Assembly (NCBI GenBank): GCA_024760905.1
Contig: CM045729.1
Span: forward strand, 57,461,080 to 57,525,079
From: Plotosus lineatus
Taxonomy: Eukaryota > Chordata > Actinopteri > Siluriformes > Plotosidae
Direction of reading: 5' to 3'
DNA: 64,000 nucleotides
A program made the position numbers and the translations under genes. This document shows positions 10,930-21,487 of the stretch, piece by piece; position 1 is the stretch's first letter, and every line of letters begins with the position of its first letter. The notes beneath the pieces were generated by a model. It saw only the letters and a program-made list of their open reading frames with translations. It did no database searches and was not told where the DNA came from.

Positions 10930-11245
10930 GTCGTCGTCTTCCTTTCGGCATCTGAGTCGCATGTTTGATTTGGCAGAGGTTTTTACGTTGGATGCCCTTC
11001 CTGCCACAACCCTTTTTAGCAAGGGACAAAAACACGCTGATGACTTTGCAGCTACTCTTTACGAAAGTCAGCAATGGTTCTTTTACATGCCTCACACCAT
11101 AGACAGTGAGAGACATGGCCCACCTTTGATAACCCAGTCAGTTGCTTTGGGAGGGGCAGTGACAACCTTGTGGAGAGTGGGACTCGAACCCCCAACCTTT
11201 GGATCAGCGATCCTGTGCCCTATACCACTAGACCACCACTGCCCC
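10930..11245 (-). mobile_element. SINE1 with RTE-type tail
   Basis: On the minus strand it has head ggggcagtggtggtctagtgg, B-box gggggttcgagtcccac and the complete body. The tail has ggaagggcatccaacgtaaa but lacks the final gctgtggcgacc segment and ends in cgacgacga. A perfect 18-bp duplication flanks it, so this copy inserted recently and has not been rearranged since. Confidence 0.93.
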
Positions 11246-11263
11246 AATAAACTTATTTAGATC
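11246..11263. repeat. Target-site duplication for SINE1, right (18 bp)
   Basis: Second copy of aataaacttatttagatc. Confidence 0.96.
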
Positions 11264-11665
11264 TACTGCAATTTTAACGTTAATTATGACCTAATCTCTG
11301 TGTCTATAAATTTATATAAATTAAAAAGTCATTATCAATGTTCTTTAAGCCAATATTAATTTGACCAGATTGTTCAAAGTTTAGTTGTTTACTTATCAGT
11401 ATTAATATATGATAGGCCTAATAATTTAGCTAGGCCTGTACATCTGTATAATTTTTTGAGAAAGCTATTATATGATAACAAAATTATAAATTTTAATTTT
11501 ATAAAATATATTTTAGATTTAAATATATTTTTTATATAACAATTTCAATAAATTTACAAATAAAAAATCCATCGAAATTTAATAGGCATGACTTGACTAT
11601 ACATACTGGTACGAGTTAACTCGGAACCCCAAGGTACGACTTGACTTGGGTACGAGCTGACATGG

Positions 11666-12250
11666 ATCCCTAACCAGGAATGCTACTGGGCCAGAATTTT
11701 TCACAAAAGTCCACACCTGTAAAATTTTTCGGCAGGAGTTCCCCATAGCCGCAAGGGTAGATGGCATATTTCCCCCCATCCCTTAGTTACAGGCCTCTGA
11801 CTTAGTGCAGTCAGTTTAGGGCAAGTGGACCCCTACCCCCAACTCAAGCCCTCGACCAATGAAAACTTTACTTACCTTGGGGATGAATTTTCTCTGTTAT
11901 CCATATTTAGTAAAGCTACTCAATTTGTAACATTGTTATAGAATATTGAAAAAAAAAACCTGCAAAATTTCCATATGTCCTGCAGGGCTGCATGACCAAG
12001 ATGACATTATATTAAAATTAAAATAGAGTCTATACTTACTATCTTTTACAACTATAGCCTTATCTATGTTGCAGGTTTTGTACGGTCTTGTATGTGTTGG
12101 ATGCACTCTAATTAATTAACGTTAGGTCTATATGAAGTTTGGGCCTAAATCTAGTCCGATTCTAGTGTAACATCACTAACAATATAATTACTACAAGACT
12201 CTTGTCCAGAACATGAAAACGTGGTTAATGAGCGATAATAAGGAAATTTA
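11666..12250. other. Unassigned, possibly body of an old DNA element
   Basis: There is no coding frame. It lies between the candidate palindromic element and the hAT-like fragment and could belong to either. Confidence 0.35.
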
Positions 12251-12571
12251 CTAACCAGGCAATGTTTGTGTAAGTGCTTGATGTTGGACAGCTTTTTGGT
12301 GTCTTCTGTCATCATTTGCGTGTTTTACAATTACTTTCTTCCCGTTACTGGCATATTTTATCTCTTGTCGACACAGCAAACAAAATGCCACTCCGAGCTT
12401 GTCCAACACCTTGCGACACCATGTTTCAAACGGCTTGCCAAAAATGTCATTTTCTTTCAGCCAGTCATCCTTCCAATGGTTTTTCACACCACATTTGATT
12501 TGTTTAATTTTTGCTTTAGAAGCCCCACTTTGGCATTTAAGAAATTTACAGGATCGGTACATAAAAACCAT
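12251..12571 (-). pseudogene. hAT-like transposase N-terminal zinc-finger fragment
   Basis: An open frame of about 106 residues contains KNHWKDDWLKENDIFGKPFE, then WCRKV and AFCLLC (Cx2C), then GKKVIVKHANDDRRH with two histidines. This layout is the BED/TTF-type zinc finger at the start of hAT-superfamily transposases. A donor-like CTG|GTTAGT on the minus strand closes the frame near 12262, so it may be an exon of a spliced transposase. No catalytic domain was found nearby. It could be a domesticated gene exon, but the absence of partner exons makes a transposon remnant more likely. Confidence 0.5.
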
Positions 12572-12976
12572 GTCTTTTGCTGCAGATCAAGAAGCTAAGC
12601 TACAAACGCATGCGAGCTACGGCATACTACGTAATCATGACAAACCTCAATAAAGGCTGAAGGAAGCCTAAGTGGAACAAAGAAGTGTATAGTGACTGGA
12701 TTTAAAAGCATGTTCATTGTTAATTTTTTTTTTTTTTTTGGTTTTTGTTTACTCCATCTAAATATTTTGGCAATATTACTTTTGACGGAAATCCGTTTTT
12801 TCCGTCCAGGCGCTAGCATGTCAACTCAGGGACATTTCCAGCCAAGAGTACAGATGTCAATCCCATTGTAAATGCAAGGTGGAACTTTTTAAAACTTGTC
12901 CATGACAAAACTCCATCCTGCAAAAGAGATCTGAACTTCCTGCTCATGAATGTTGGAGCCAGATTAAAGGAGAATA

Positions 12977-13103
12977 CAGACGCTCCCCAACTTAAGTTCA
13001 TCCATTTTACGTTTTTTTGATTTCACATTTTGTTTTTTTGTGTTTTTCAAAAAAAAAGTCAAATTTTGAGTTTAGACGTACCTACGTAGTACGCTGATAT
13101 CAT
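12977..13103 (+). mobile_element. MITE-B end fragment
   Basis: It starts TA|cagacgctccccaactta and follows the inner sequence of the right end of MITE-B (27972-29038, reverse complement) down to acgctgatatcatgac. There LINE copy A takes over. The other half of this MITE is missing. Confidence 0.8.
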
Positions 13104-15498
13104 GACTAACCAACAGGGTGCTGGTGAAAATTGGACTACTGTTGGTCGAAGACGTCAAAGAAGGAGAGGCGGGAGGCGTGTCCATAGGCAGAGAGAGAAG
13201 AGGAAAGGCATGAGTCTAGGACTGAGAGGAGAGACTTTGAATGCTAGAACTATGGCAGGAAAAGGTAGAGAGCTGGCTGACATGATGCAGAGAAGGAAGG
13301 TGGACATACTGTGTGTTCAGGAGACCAGGTGGAAAGGTAGCAAGGCTAGAGGCTTAGGAGCAGGGTTTAAGCTGTTTTTTCATGGTGTGGATGGGAAGAG
13401 AAATGGAGTAGGAGTCATCTTGAAGGAGGAGTTTGTCAGGAATGTTCTAGAAGTGAAAAGAGTGTCAGACAGAGTGATGAGTCTCAAGTTAGAAATTGAA
13501 GGCATGATGTTCAATGTTGTTAGTGCTTATGTCCCACAGGTAGGATGTCAGCGAGAAGAGAAGGAGAGATTCTGGAGTGAGTTAGATGAAGTGATGCAGA
13601 GTATCCCTAGAGGTTCACCTGTGAATAGTGGGCATTGAGGCAGACTTCAATGGACATGTTGGTGTAGCGAACAGAGGGGACGAGGAAGTGATGGGCAGGT
13701 TTGGTATCCAGGACAGGAACACAGAAGGACAGATGTTGGTAGATTTTGCAAAAAGGATGGAAATGGCTGTGGTAAATACTTTCTTCCAGAAGAAACAGGA
13801 GCATAGGGTGACGTATAAAAGTGGAGGTAGGAGCACACAGGTCGACTACATCTTGTGCAGGTGATGTAATTTGAAGGAAGTCAGTGACTGCAAAGTAGTA
13901 GCGGGTGACAGTGTTGCCAAATAGCATAGGATGGTGGTGTGCAGGATGATACTGATGGTGAGGAAGGTAAAAAAGACAAAGGCAGAGCGGAAGACAAAGT
14001 AGTGGAAGCTGAAAAAGGAAGAGTGTCGGGTTGTCTTCAAGGAGGAGCTGAAACAGGCTTTGGGTGGTCAGGAAGTGCTTCCAGATCACTGGACAACTAC
14101 AGCTAATGTGATCAGGGAGACAGGTAGGAGAATGCTTGGTGTGTCATCTGGAAGGAGAGTAGATAAGGAGACTTGGTGGTGGAATGAGGCAGTGCCGGAT
14201 TGTGTACAAAGGAAGAGATTAGCTAAGAAGAAGTGGGACATCGAGAGGACCGAAGAGAGTAAACAGGAGTACAGAGAGACACAGCATAAGGTGAAGGTGG
14301 CGGTGTCAAAGGCCAAACAGAGGGCGTATGATGACTTGTATGCTCGGTTGGAAAGTAAAGAGGGAGAAGATTATTTATACAGGTTGGCACAGGATGTGCA
14401 GCAAGTTTAGAGTGATTAAGGACAGAGAGGGAAATGGACTGACTGATGACAGAAGTGTGCTGGGAAGATGGAAAGAGTACTTTGAAGAGCTGATGAATGA
14501 GGAAAATGATAGAGAAAAAAAGAGTAGAAGAGGTGACCATTGAGGACCAGGAAGTAGCAAAGATTAATAAGGGTGAAGTGAGGAGGGCATTGAAGAGGAT
14601 GAAGAATGGAAAGGCAGTTGGTCCTGATGACATACCGGTGGAGGTATGGAAGTGTCTAGGAGAGGTAGCAGTAGATTTCCTGACAAGAACATTCAACAAG
14701 GTCTTAGACAGTGAGAGGATGCCAGAGGAATGGAGAAGAAGTGTGATGGTGCCCATTTTTAAGAACAAGGGAGATGTGCAGAGTTGTGGCAACTACAGAG
14801 GGATAAAGTTGATGAGCCATACGATGAAGTTATGGGAAAGAATAGTGGAAGCTAGCCTAAGGGCTGAGGTCAGCATTTGTGAACAACAGTTTGGTTTCAT
14901 GCCAAGAAAGAGCACCACAGATGCAGTGTTTCCTTTGAGGATGTTAATGGAGAAGTACAGAGAAGGTCAGATGGAGCTGCATTGTGCCTTTGTGGATCTG
15001 GAGAAAGGTGCCGAGAGAGGAATTGTGGTATTGCATGAGGAAGTCTGGAGTGGCAGAGAACTATGTTAGAGTGGTGCAGGACATGTATGAGAGATGTAAG
15101 ACAGTGGTGAGGTGTGCTGTCGGTGTGACAGAAAAGTTCAAGGTGGAGGTGGGACTGCATCAAGGATCAGCTTTGAGCCCCTTCTTGTTTGCCATGGTAA
15201 TGGACAGGCTGACAGACGAGGTTAGACAAGATTCCCCTTGGACTATGATGTTTGCAAATGACATTGTGATCTATAGTGAGAGCAGAGAACAAGTGCAGGA
15301 AGATCTCGAGAGGTGGAGGTATGCTCTGGAAAGGAGGGGAATGAAGGTTAGCCTCAGTAAGACAGAATACATGTGTATGAATGACAAGGACCCAAGAGAA
15401 ACGGTGAGGTTACAGGGAGCAGAGATAAGGAAGGTGGAGGATGTTAAGTACTTAGGCTCAACAATCCAGAGCAGTGGAGAGTGTGGAAAAGAGTGTGG
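13102..15498 (+). pseudogene. Endonuclease-reverse transcriptase of RTE copy A, broken
   Basis: Non-LTR retrotransposon protein that nicks the target and copies the RNA. Read in order: a basic N-terminus; an APE-type endonuclease with LCVQETRWKG (catalytic Glu, about 13306) and ADFNGHVG (about 13640); then RT blocks GKAVGPDDIPVEVWK (about 14610), NYRGIKLMSHTMKLWE (about 14800), QFGFMPRKSTTDAV (about 14890), HQGSALSPFLFAMVMDRL (about 15160) and FANDIV (about 15255). The catalytic FADD has become FAND. At least four frame changes (about 13620, 13865-14060, 14410-14497, 15000) make it non-functional. Clade: RTE/BovB-like by motif style and GAA tail in sister copies; not confirmed by search. Confidence 0.88.
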
Positions 15499-15500
15499 AA
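13104..15500 (+). mobile_element. RTE-type LINE, copy A (both ends truncated)
   Basis: It begins inside the leader at ctaaccaacagggtgctgg, so the first roughly 200 bases seen in copies B and C are absent. It stops in the RT C-terminal part near 15500, before the GAA tail. Loss of the 3' end is unusual for a LINE and points to a later deletion or recombination; a Tc1 fossil begins at the break. The left end sits in a MITE-B fragment. Confidence 0.88.
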
Positions 15501-15900
15501 AACATTTTCATCCACAAAACTGGTCCCTGGTGCAAAAATGTTTGGAGACCACTGTTCAAGTGGATACTTCCAGCATAATAACACGCCATGATACAAAGCA
15601 AAACATGCTTAAGCTTAATTTAATGAACCTGACAATAAGTTCAATGTTTTTCAGTGGCCTTCCCAGTGACTAGCACAGAAACCAATAAAATATATTTGGG
15701 GTGTGGAAAATGTGGTATTTCCAGCATAAAAAAGAACCTGAAAAATCTGCAGGAACTATGTGATGCAATCATATCAACATGGACCAGACTTTTAAAGGAA
15801 TGTTTTCACCATCTTGTGGAATCTATGCCATAAACAATTGAGGACGTTTTGTAAGCAAAGGTAGACCTCAAATAATGGTACTACTAGTATAGTTTCCCTC
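15501..15900 (+). pseudogene. Tc1-like transposase, C-terminal fossil
   Basis: Phrases follow the end of a common fish Tc1 transposase gene: cagcataataacacgccatg (the D-N-A-P-C-H region), cagtggccttcccagtgact (PPQSPD region), atttggggtgtgg (LWDV region), gcaggaactatgtgatgcaa, tggaatctatgcca. Frame shifts and stops are frequent. This is a different Tc1 family from the element at 21488-23041 and is much older. Confidence 0.65.
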
Positions 15901-16876
15901 AGAAGGTACACAGTCAGAGTAGATTTATATATTAAGGTTTTCATATCGATTATCACCATAAATGCTGAGTTTCTATTTAGTGACTCATATAGATGCAATG
16001 TATATATTTTGTCTCTCTATACCCTTGCATGCACATCTGTCTAGACTGTGTACATCAAAGATCTAAAGAGCTTATCCACAAGGAGGCAGCACATATATCA
16101 GGGCTTAATGAGGCCATAGCCTATTGTAGTGGCTTGTGTTGCAGAACACCTCTGCAGGAGAATCAGTACAACTGACTACAATGTGGTGTGGACTATTAAG
16201 GTGCCAAAACATTATAATGGCCCATAGAAGAACAAAATTAATAAATAAACAAAACAACATCTACATCAGCATTATTTTCTTGTGACAGTTATGATCGTTA
16301 GCTCTTGTGCTGAATGATTAAAATTTAAATGTTTTAAAATATTATTTATTAAAACATTTAGCTAATCCATATGAAATTATGCAAGAAAATGTAAGCAATA
16401 AGTGAACAGAAAAAATGTTGACTATTTTATTGCAAAATAGTTGCGACAATTGTCTTGAAAATAAATTCTAGCTATATTTGAAAACATTTGTTGAATATTA
16501 ACACTGTCTAGTATTAACAATATGATAGATGAGCAAATCTAGATGAACAGTAACTCATTACAGTAAGCAAGCAGTAATTGAGGACTCATAATGTGGACTC
16601 ACATTACAATCTAATAGCAAGCCATAAAGAATTCCTTAAAAGAGAACGTATTTATTTATATCCTTGTTTGATCAATTTTGAACAAACCATCCAATGCAGT
16701 AAAATGACAAATTTGTAATTTTTGGCTCCAGGGTCTCTGGTTCAAAACTGACATCAGGTCAGCATTGTTTTGCATGTTTTCTTTTTTGTGTTCATGTCAG
16801 TTTTCTTAAGGTTGTGTATTTTCCTTTTGCCATCTAAGAACATACAGATAGAAAGATTTATAGTGGCTTGGCAACA

Positions 16877-16877
<1 letters not shown>
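15901..16877. other. Unassigned AT-rich DNA
   Basis: No coding frame, SINE head or long inverted repeat was recognised. Confidence 0.45.

Positions 16878-16940
<63 letters not shown>
16878..16940. repeat. (CA)n microsatellite
   Basis: About 63 bases of perfect CA repeat. Confidence 0.97.
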
Positions 16941-16944
<4 letters not shown>

Positions 16945-17396
16945 ATTCTACGTATTTTGTTGCCTTACGACCTGTCACCTTAATTCATTTTTCTTGGATT
17001 ATGTGCAATTGAAATTCACAAAATAATCTTTATATATAAAATAAAAAATGGACAAAGAAGCAATCTTTAAAAAATGTAAATAAATGTGGTGCATTTGTGG
17101 TCTATTGAACACTTTTACAGTAGAGCACCTAAATATGATCTGGTACTATCAAGTACCTTCAGAGATCACATAATTAGTTAAATTATAGGGATTATATATA
17201 GCAAAATGGACACTGTTCCTAAGAGGCTTAGATCATCACCCTCGGAATAATACATGTATCTCATTACACTACAGCTAATGGTCCTGTCTTCCACTTGCTA
17301 AATTACATGAAGTAAGTCATTCATGTTGTCAGAAGATTTTTGCCTGTGTCACCAAGAAGGTAAAGAAGAGAGAACAGAACAGTTTCAAAAAATTAG
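16941..17396. other. Unassigned
   Basis: AT-rich; no recognisable feature. Confidence 0.45.
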
Positions 17397-17452
<56 letters not shown>

Positions 17453-17459
17453 TAGTCTA

Positions 17460-17530
<71 letters not shown>
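17397..17530. repeat. (TA)n microsatellite, interrupted once
   Basis: Two long TA runs are separated by actagtctatatta near 17452-17466. The interruption resembles the actagtcc outer end of the Tc1 family in this window and may be an excision scar. Confidence 0.9.
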
Positions 17531-17532
<2 letters not shown>

Positions 17533-17571
17533 TAACTCATACCATAGGTCTGCAAATTAAGTAAAAAAATG

Positions 17572-17937
17572 ATTGAATACAGTACGGGGGGGGCAGTGGT
17601 GGTCTAGTGGTATGGGGTGCTGGATTGCTGATCCTAAGGTTGGGGTTCCCAACAGGATTGTCACTGTCCCGCCCCAGTGGAGCTAACTGGGTTATCAAAG
17701 CGGGCCATGTCTCTCACTGTCTATGGTGAGAGGCATGTAAAAGAACCATTGCTGACTTTCGTAAAAAGTAGGCTGCAAAGCTGTCAGCATGTTTCTGTCC
17801 CTTGCTAAAAGGGTTGCATCAGGAAGGGCATCCGAAGTAAAAAAAAATAAACCTATGCCAAATCAAACGTGCGAATCATTCGCTGTGGTGACCCTTGATA
17901 AAGTCCAGAAGGAAATCTGAATTATTGAATACAGTAC
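17572..17937 (+). mobile_element. SINE1 with RTE-type tail, with 14-bp duplication
   Basis: SINE1 occupies 17586-17923: head gggggcagtggtggtctagt, body, then caggaagggcatccgaagta, catatgccaaatc-type segment and gctgtggtgacccttgataaa. The exact 14-bp duplication attgaatacagtac lies at 17572-17585 and 17924-17937. The B-box region is shortened (ttggggttcccaac), so transcription from this copy may be impaired. Confidence 0.92.
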
Positions 17938-17957
17938 ACTATGTTATGGTGTGTGTT

Positions 17958-18016
17958 GTGTGTGTGTCTCTCTCTCTCTCTCGCTCTCTCGGTCGCTCTC
18001 TCTCTCTCGCTCTCTG
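17958..18016. repeat. (CT)n-rich tract
   Basis: Imperfect CT repeat after a short TG run. Confidence 0.85.
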
Positions 18017-18069
18017 TGCATTGAAGAGGGGCATGGCTGTCACACGAGGGTGGATCGCTAAACACACAC

Positions 18070-18087
18070 ACCTGATTCCACTTAATC
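18070..18087. repeat. Target-site duplication for RTE copy B, left (18 bp)
   Basis: acctgattccacttaatc, repeated exactly at 21194-21211. Confidence 0.97.
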
Positions 18088-21000
18088 TTCTTCTTCTTCT
18101 TTTTCTTTCGGCTGTTCCCTTCAGGGGTCGCCACAGCAAATGGTCTGTCTCCATCTCTCCCTATCCTCTGCATCTTCTATTCTTACTCCAACGACATTCA
18201 TGTCCGCCTTCACCACATCCATAAATCTCTTTGGTCTTCCTCTGGGCCTTCTGCCTGGTAGTTCCAACCTCAGCATCCTACTACCAATATACTCACTATC
18301 CCTCCTTGGTACATGTCCAAACCATCTCAATCTAGCCTCTCTGACTTTGTCTCCAAAACATCTAACATGTGCTGTCCCTCTGATGTACTCGTTTCTGATC
18401 CTATCCATCCTCGTTACTCCCAAAGAGAACCTCAACATTTTCATCTCTGCTACCTCCAACTCTGACTCCTGTCTTTTCCCCAGGGCCACTGTTTCTAAAC
18501 CATACAACATCGCTGGCCTCATCACCGTCTTGTACACTTTTCCCTTCATTCTTGCCGATACTCTCCTATTACACATCACACCGGACACTTTTATCCATCC
18601 ATTCCAACCTGCCTGCACGCGCTTCTTCACCTCTTTTGCACACTCTCCATTGCTCTGGATTGTTGAGCCTAAGTACTTAAAATCCTCCACCTTCTTTATC
18701 TCTGCCCCCTGTAACCTCATCGTTCCTCTTGGGTCCTTGTCGTTCACACACATGTATTCTGTCTTACTGAGACTAACCTTCATTCCCTTCCTTTCCAGGG
18801 CATACCTCCACCTCTCTAGGTTTTCCTCCACTTGTTCTCTGCTCTCACTACAGATCACGATGTCATCTGCAAACATCATAGTCCATGGAGATTCTTGTCT
18901 ACCTTGTCTGTCAGCCTGTCCATCACCATAGCAAACAAGAAGGGGCTCAGAGCTGACCCTTGATGCAGTCCCACCTCCACCTTGAACTCTTCTGTCACAC
19001 TGACAGCACACCTCAACACTGTCTTACATCTCTCATACATGTCCTGCACCACTCTCACATGCTTCTCTGCCACTCCAGACTTTCTCATGCAATACCACAG
19101 TTCTTCTCTCGGCACCCTGTCATATGCTGTCTCCAGATCCACAAAGGCACAATGCAGCTCCTTCTGACCTTCTCTGTACTTCTCTATTAACATCCTCAAA
19201 GCGAACACTGCATCTGTGGTGCTCTTTCTTGGCATGAAAGCAAACTTTTGTTCACAAATGCTGACCTCTGCCCTTTGTCAAGCTTCCACTATTCTTTCCC
19301 ATAACTTCATTGTATGGCTCATCAACTTTATCCCTCTGTAGTTGCCACATTCCTCCGGCATCTGCTCACTCTGTAAGACCTTGTTGAATATTCTTGTCAG
19401 AAAATCTACTGCGACCTCCCCAAGACACTTCCATACCTCAACTGGTATGTCATCAGGGCCAACTGCCTTTCCACTCTTCATCCTCTTCAATGCCCTCCTC
19501 ACTTCTCCCTTACTAATCTTTGCTACTTCCTGGTCCTCAACAGTCACCCGTTCTACTCTTTTTTCTCTCTCATTTTCCTCATTCATCAGCTCTTCAAAGT
19601 ACTCTTTCCATCTTCCCAGCACACTTCTGTCATCAGTCAATACATTTCCCTCTCTGTCCTTTATCACTCTAACTTGCTGTACGTCTTTCCCATCTCTATT
19701 TCTCTGCTGTGCCAACCTGTATAAATCATTTTCTCCCTCCTTACTGTTCAACCTATCATACAAGTCATCATACGCCCTCTGTTTGGCCTTTGACACCGCT
19801 ACCTTCGCCTTACGCTGTGTCTCCCTGTACTCCTGTTTACTCTCTTCGGTCCTCTCTGTGTCCCACTTCTTCTTAGCTAACCTCTTCTTTTGTACACACT
19901 CCTGCACTTCCTCATTCCACCACCAAGATTCCTTATCCACTTTCCTTCCAGAGGACACACCAAGTACTCTCCTACCGGTCTCCCTGATCACATTGGATGT
20001 AGTTGTCCAATCATCTGGAAGTACTTCCTGACTACCCAAAGCCTGTTTCAACTCCTCCTTGAAGACAACACGACACTCTTCCTTTTTCAGCTTCCACCAC
20101 TTTGTCTTCTGCTCTGCCTTTGCCTTTTTCACCTTTCTCACCATCAGAGTCATCCTGCACACTACCATCCTATGCTGTTTGGCAACACTCTCACCCACAA
20201 CTACTTTGCAGTCACTGACTTCCTTCAGATTACATCGCCTACACAAGATGTAGTCTACCTGTGTGCTCTTACCTCCGCTTTCATAAGTCACCCTATGCTC
20301 CAGTTTCTTCTTGAAGAAAGTATTCACCACAGCCATTTACATTCTTTTTGCAAAATCGATCAACATCTGTCCTTCTTTGTTCCTGTCCTGGATACCAAAC
20401 CTGCCCATCAATTCCTCGTCCCCTCTGTTGTCTGCACCAACATGTCCATTGAAGTCTGCCCCAATGACCACTCTTTCACCTCTGGGGGTACTCTGCATCA
20501 CTTCATCGAACTCACTCCAGAATCTCTCCTTCTCTTCTCGCTTACATCCTGCCTGCGGGGCATAAGCACTAACAACATTGACCCTCACGCCTTCAATTTC
20601 TAACTTGAGACTCATCACTCTGTCTGACACTCTTTTCACTTCTAGAACATTCCTGACAAACCCCTCTTTCAAGATGACTCCTACTCCATTTCTCTTCCCA
20701 TCCACACCATGATAAAACAGCTTAAAGCCTGCTCCTAAGCTTCTATCCTTGCGACCTTTCCACCTGGTCTCCTGAATACACAGTATGTCTACCTTCCTCC
20801 TCTGCATCATGTCAGCCAGCTCTCTATCTTTTCATTGCCTAGTTCCAACATTCAAAGTCCCTACTCTCAGTCCTAGGCTCACACCTTTCCTCTTCTCTCT
20901 CTGCCTACGGACACGCTTCCCACCTCTCCTTCTTCGACGTCTTCGACCAACAGTAGTCCAATTTCCATCAGCACCCTGTTGGTTGACAGCACTGATGGCG

Positions 21001-21193
21001 GTCGTTGTTAACCCGGGCCTCGACCGATCCGGTATGAGATTTCTGGTATGAGTTATGCATTTTTAATGTGGCAGAAGTTTTACGCCGGATGCCCTTCCTG
21101 TCGCAACCCTCTGCATTTATCCGGGCTTGGGACTGGCATAAGGGGGAGAGACACTGGTTAGTGCCCCCCCCCCCCCCGCCTCATGGCTGCATT
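18088..21193 (-). mobile_element. RTE-type LINE, copy B, full span (3.1 kb)
   Basis: On the minus strand the element runs from a G-rich run and the leader (actaaccagtgtctctcccc, about 21160) through the coding region to gctgtggcgacccctgaagg, gaacagccgaaag and a (GAA)n tail at 18088-18105. An 18-bp duplication flanks it exactly, so this is a complete insertion and defines both ends of the family. The leader contains the sequence caggaagggcatccggcgta that is also found in SINE1 tails. Confidence 0.95.
18121..20990 (-). pseudogene. Endonuclease-reverse transcriptase of RTE copy B, broken
   Basis: Single protein with APE endonuclease and RT. The endonuclease part (about 20340-20810) has LCIQETRWKGRKD and VIGADFNGHVGAD. 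A GAA codon has become TAA at about 20337. The middle part (19278-20336) carries GKAVGPDDIPVEVWK, but 18 residues present in copies A and C are missing in frame just before CGNYRGIKLM. A frame change follows at about 19278. The last part (18121-19235) keeps QKELHCAFVDLETAYDRV, ALSPFLFAMVMDRL and an intact catalytic FADDIVICSE (about 18865). It ends RERWRQTICCGDP at the LINE end. It is the best-preserved copy here but cannot make the whole protein. Confidence 0.9.
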
Positions 21194-21211
21194 ACCTGAT
21201 TCCACTTAATC
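21194..21211. repeat. Target-site duplication for RTE copy B, right (18 bp)
   Basis: Second copy of acctgattccacttaatc. Confidence 0.97.
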
Positions 21212-21299
21212 ATGGGCTATAAAGACTAGCAGCACTCCTCCTGGTGCTAGAAGATTGTCCCTCTTCCCCGTGATCTCTCTGGCTCTCAGCTCCATCTGT

Positions 21300-21480
21300 A
21301 TGTGTGTGTATTTATATTTTATTTACATCTTATGCATTATTTTCAATGTTTAATTGTTATAAGTATTTATATCATTGAGTATGTATTTATTGACATTATA
21401 TACACATATACATGTACATATACGTCAGTCGGGGGGGTTGAGGGGTTGACCCTACTTCACGGAATTCGGTGTGGTCGAAT
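21300..21480. mobile_element. MITE-A fragment
   Basis: gtgtgtatttatattttatt ... gcattattttcaatgttt ... ttgaccctacttcacggaatt matches the right half of MITE-A (compare 53020-53170 and 61190-61340). The terminal repeat is cut off where the Tc1 element begins. Confidence 0.75.
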
Positions 21481-21487
21481 ATATATA

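Larger units (their letters stand above)
10610..11665. mobile_element. Candidate element with inverted arms, interrupted by SINE1
   Basis: The left arm (about 10617-10675) repeats gtcaactcgtact / aagtcaagtcgtacc. The right arm (about 11588-11662) carries the complementary ggtacgagttaactcgg and ggtacgacttgacttggg. The arms flank AT-rich DNA containing a SINE1 copy (10930-11245). This suggests a palindromic DNA element. I saw no transposase and no clear target duplication. Confidence 0.4.

Noticed and set aside
18140..20603. Plus-strand open frames of 229-263 residues
   Set aside because: They are the complement of RTE copy B; serine/leucine/phenylalanine-rich composition is typical of antisense readings.
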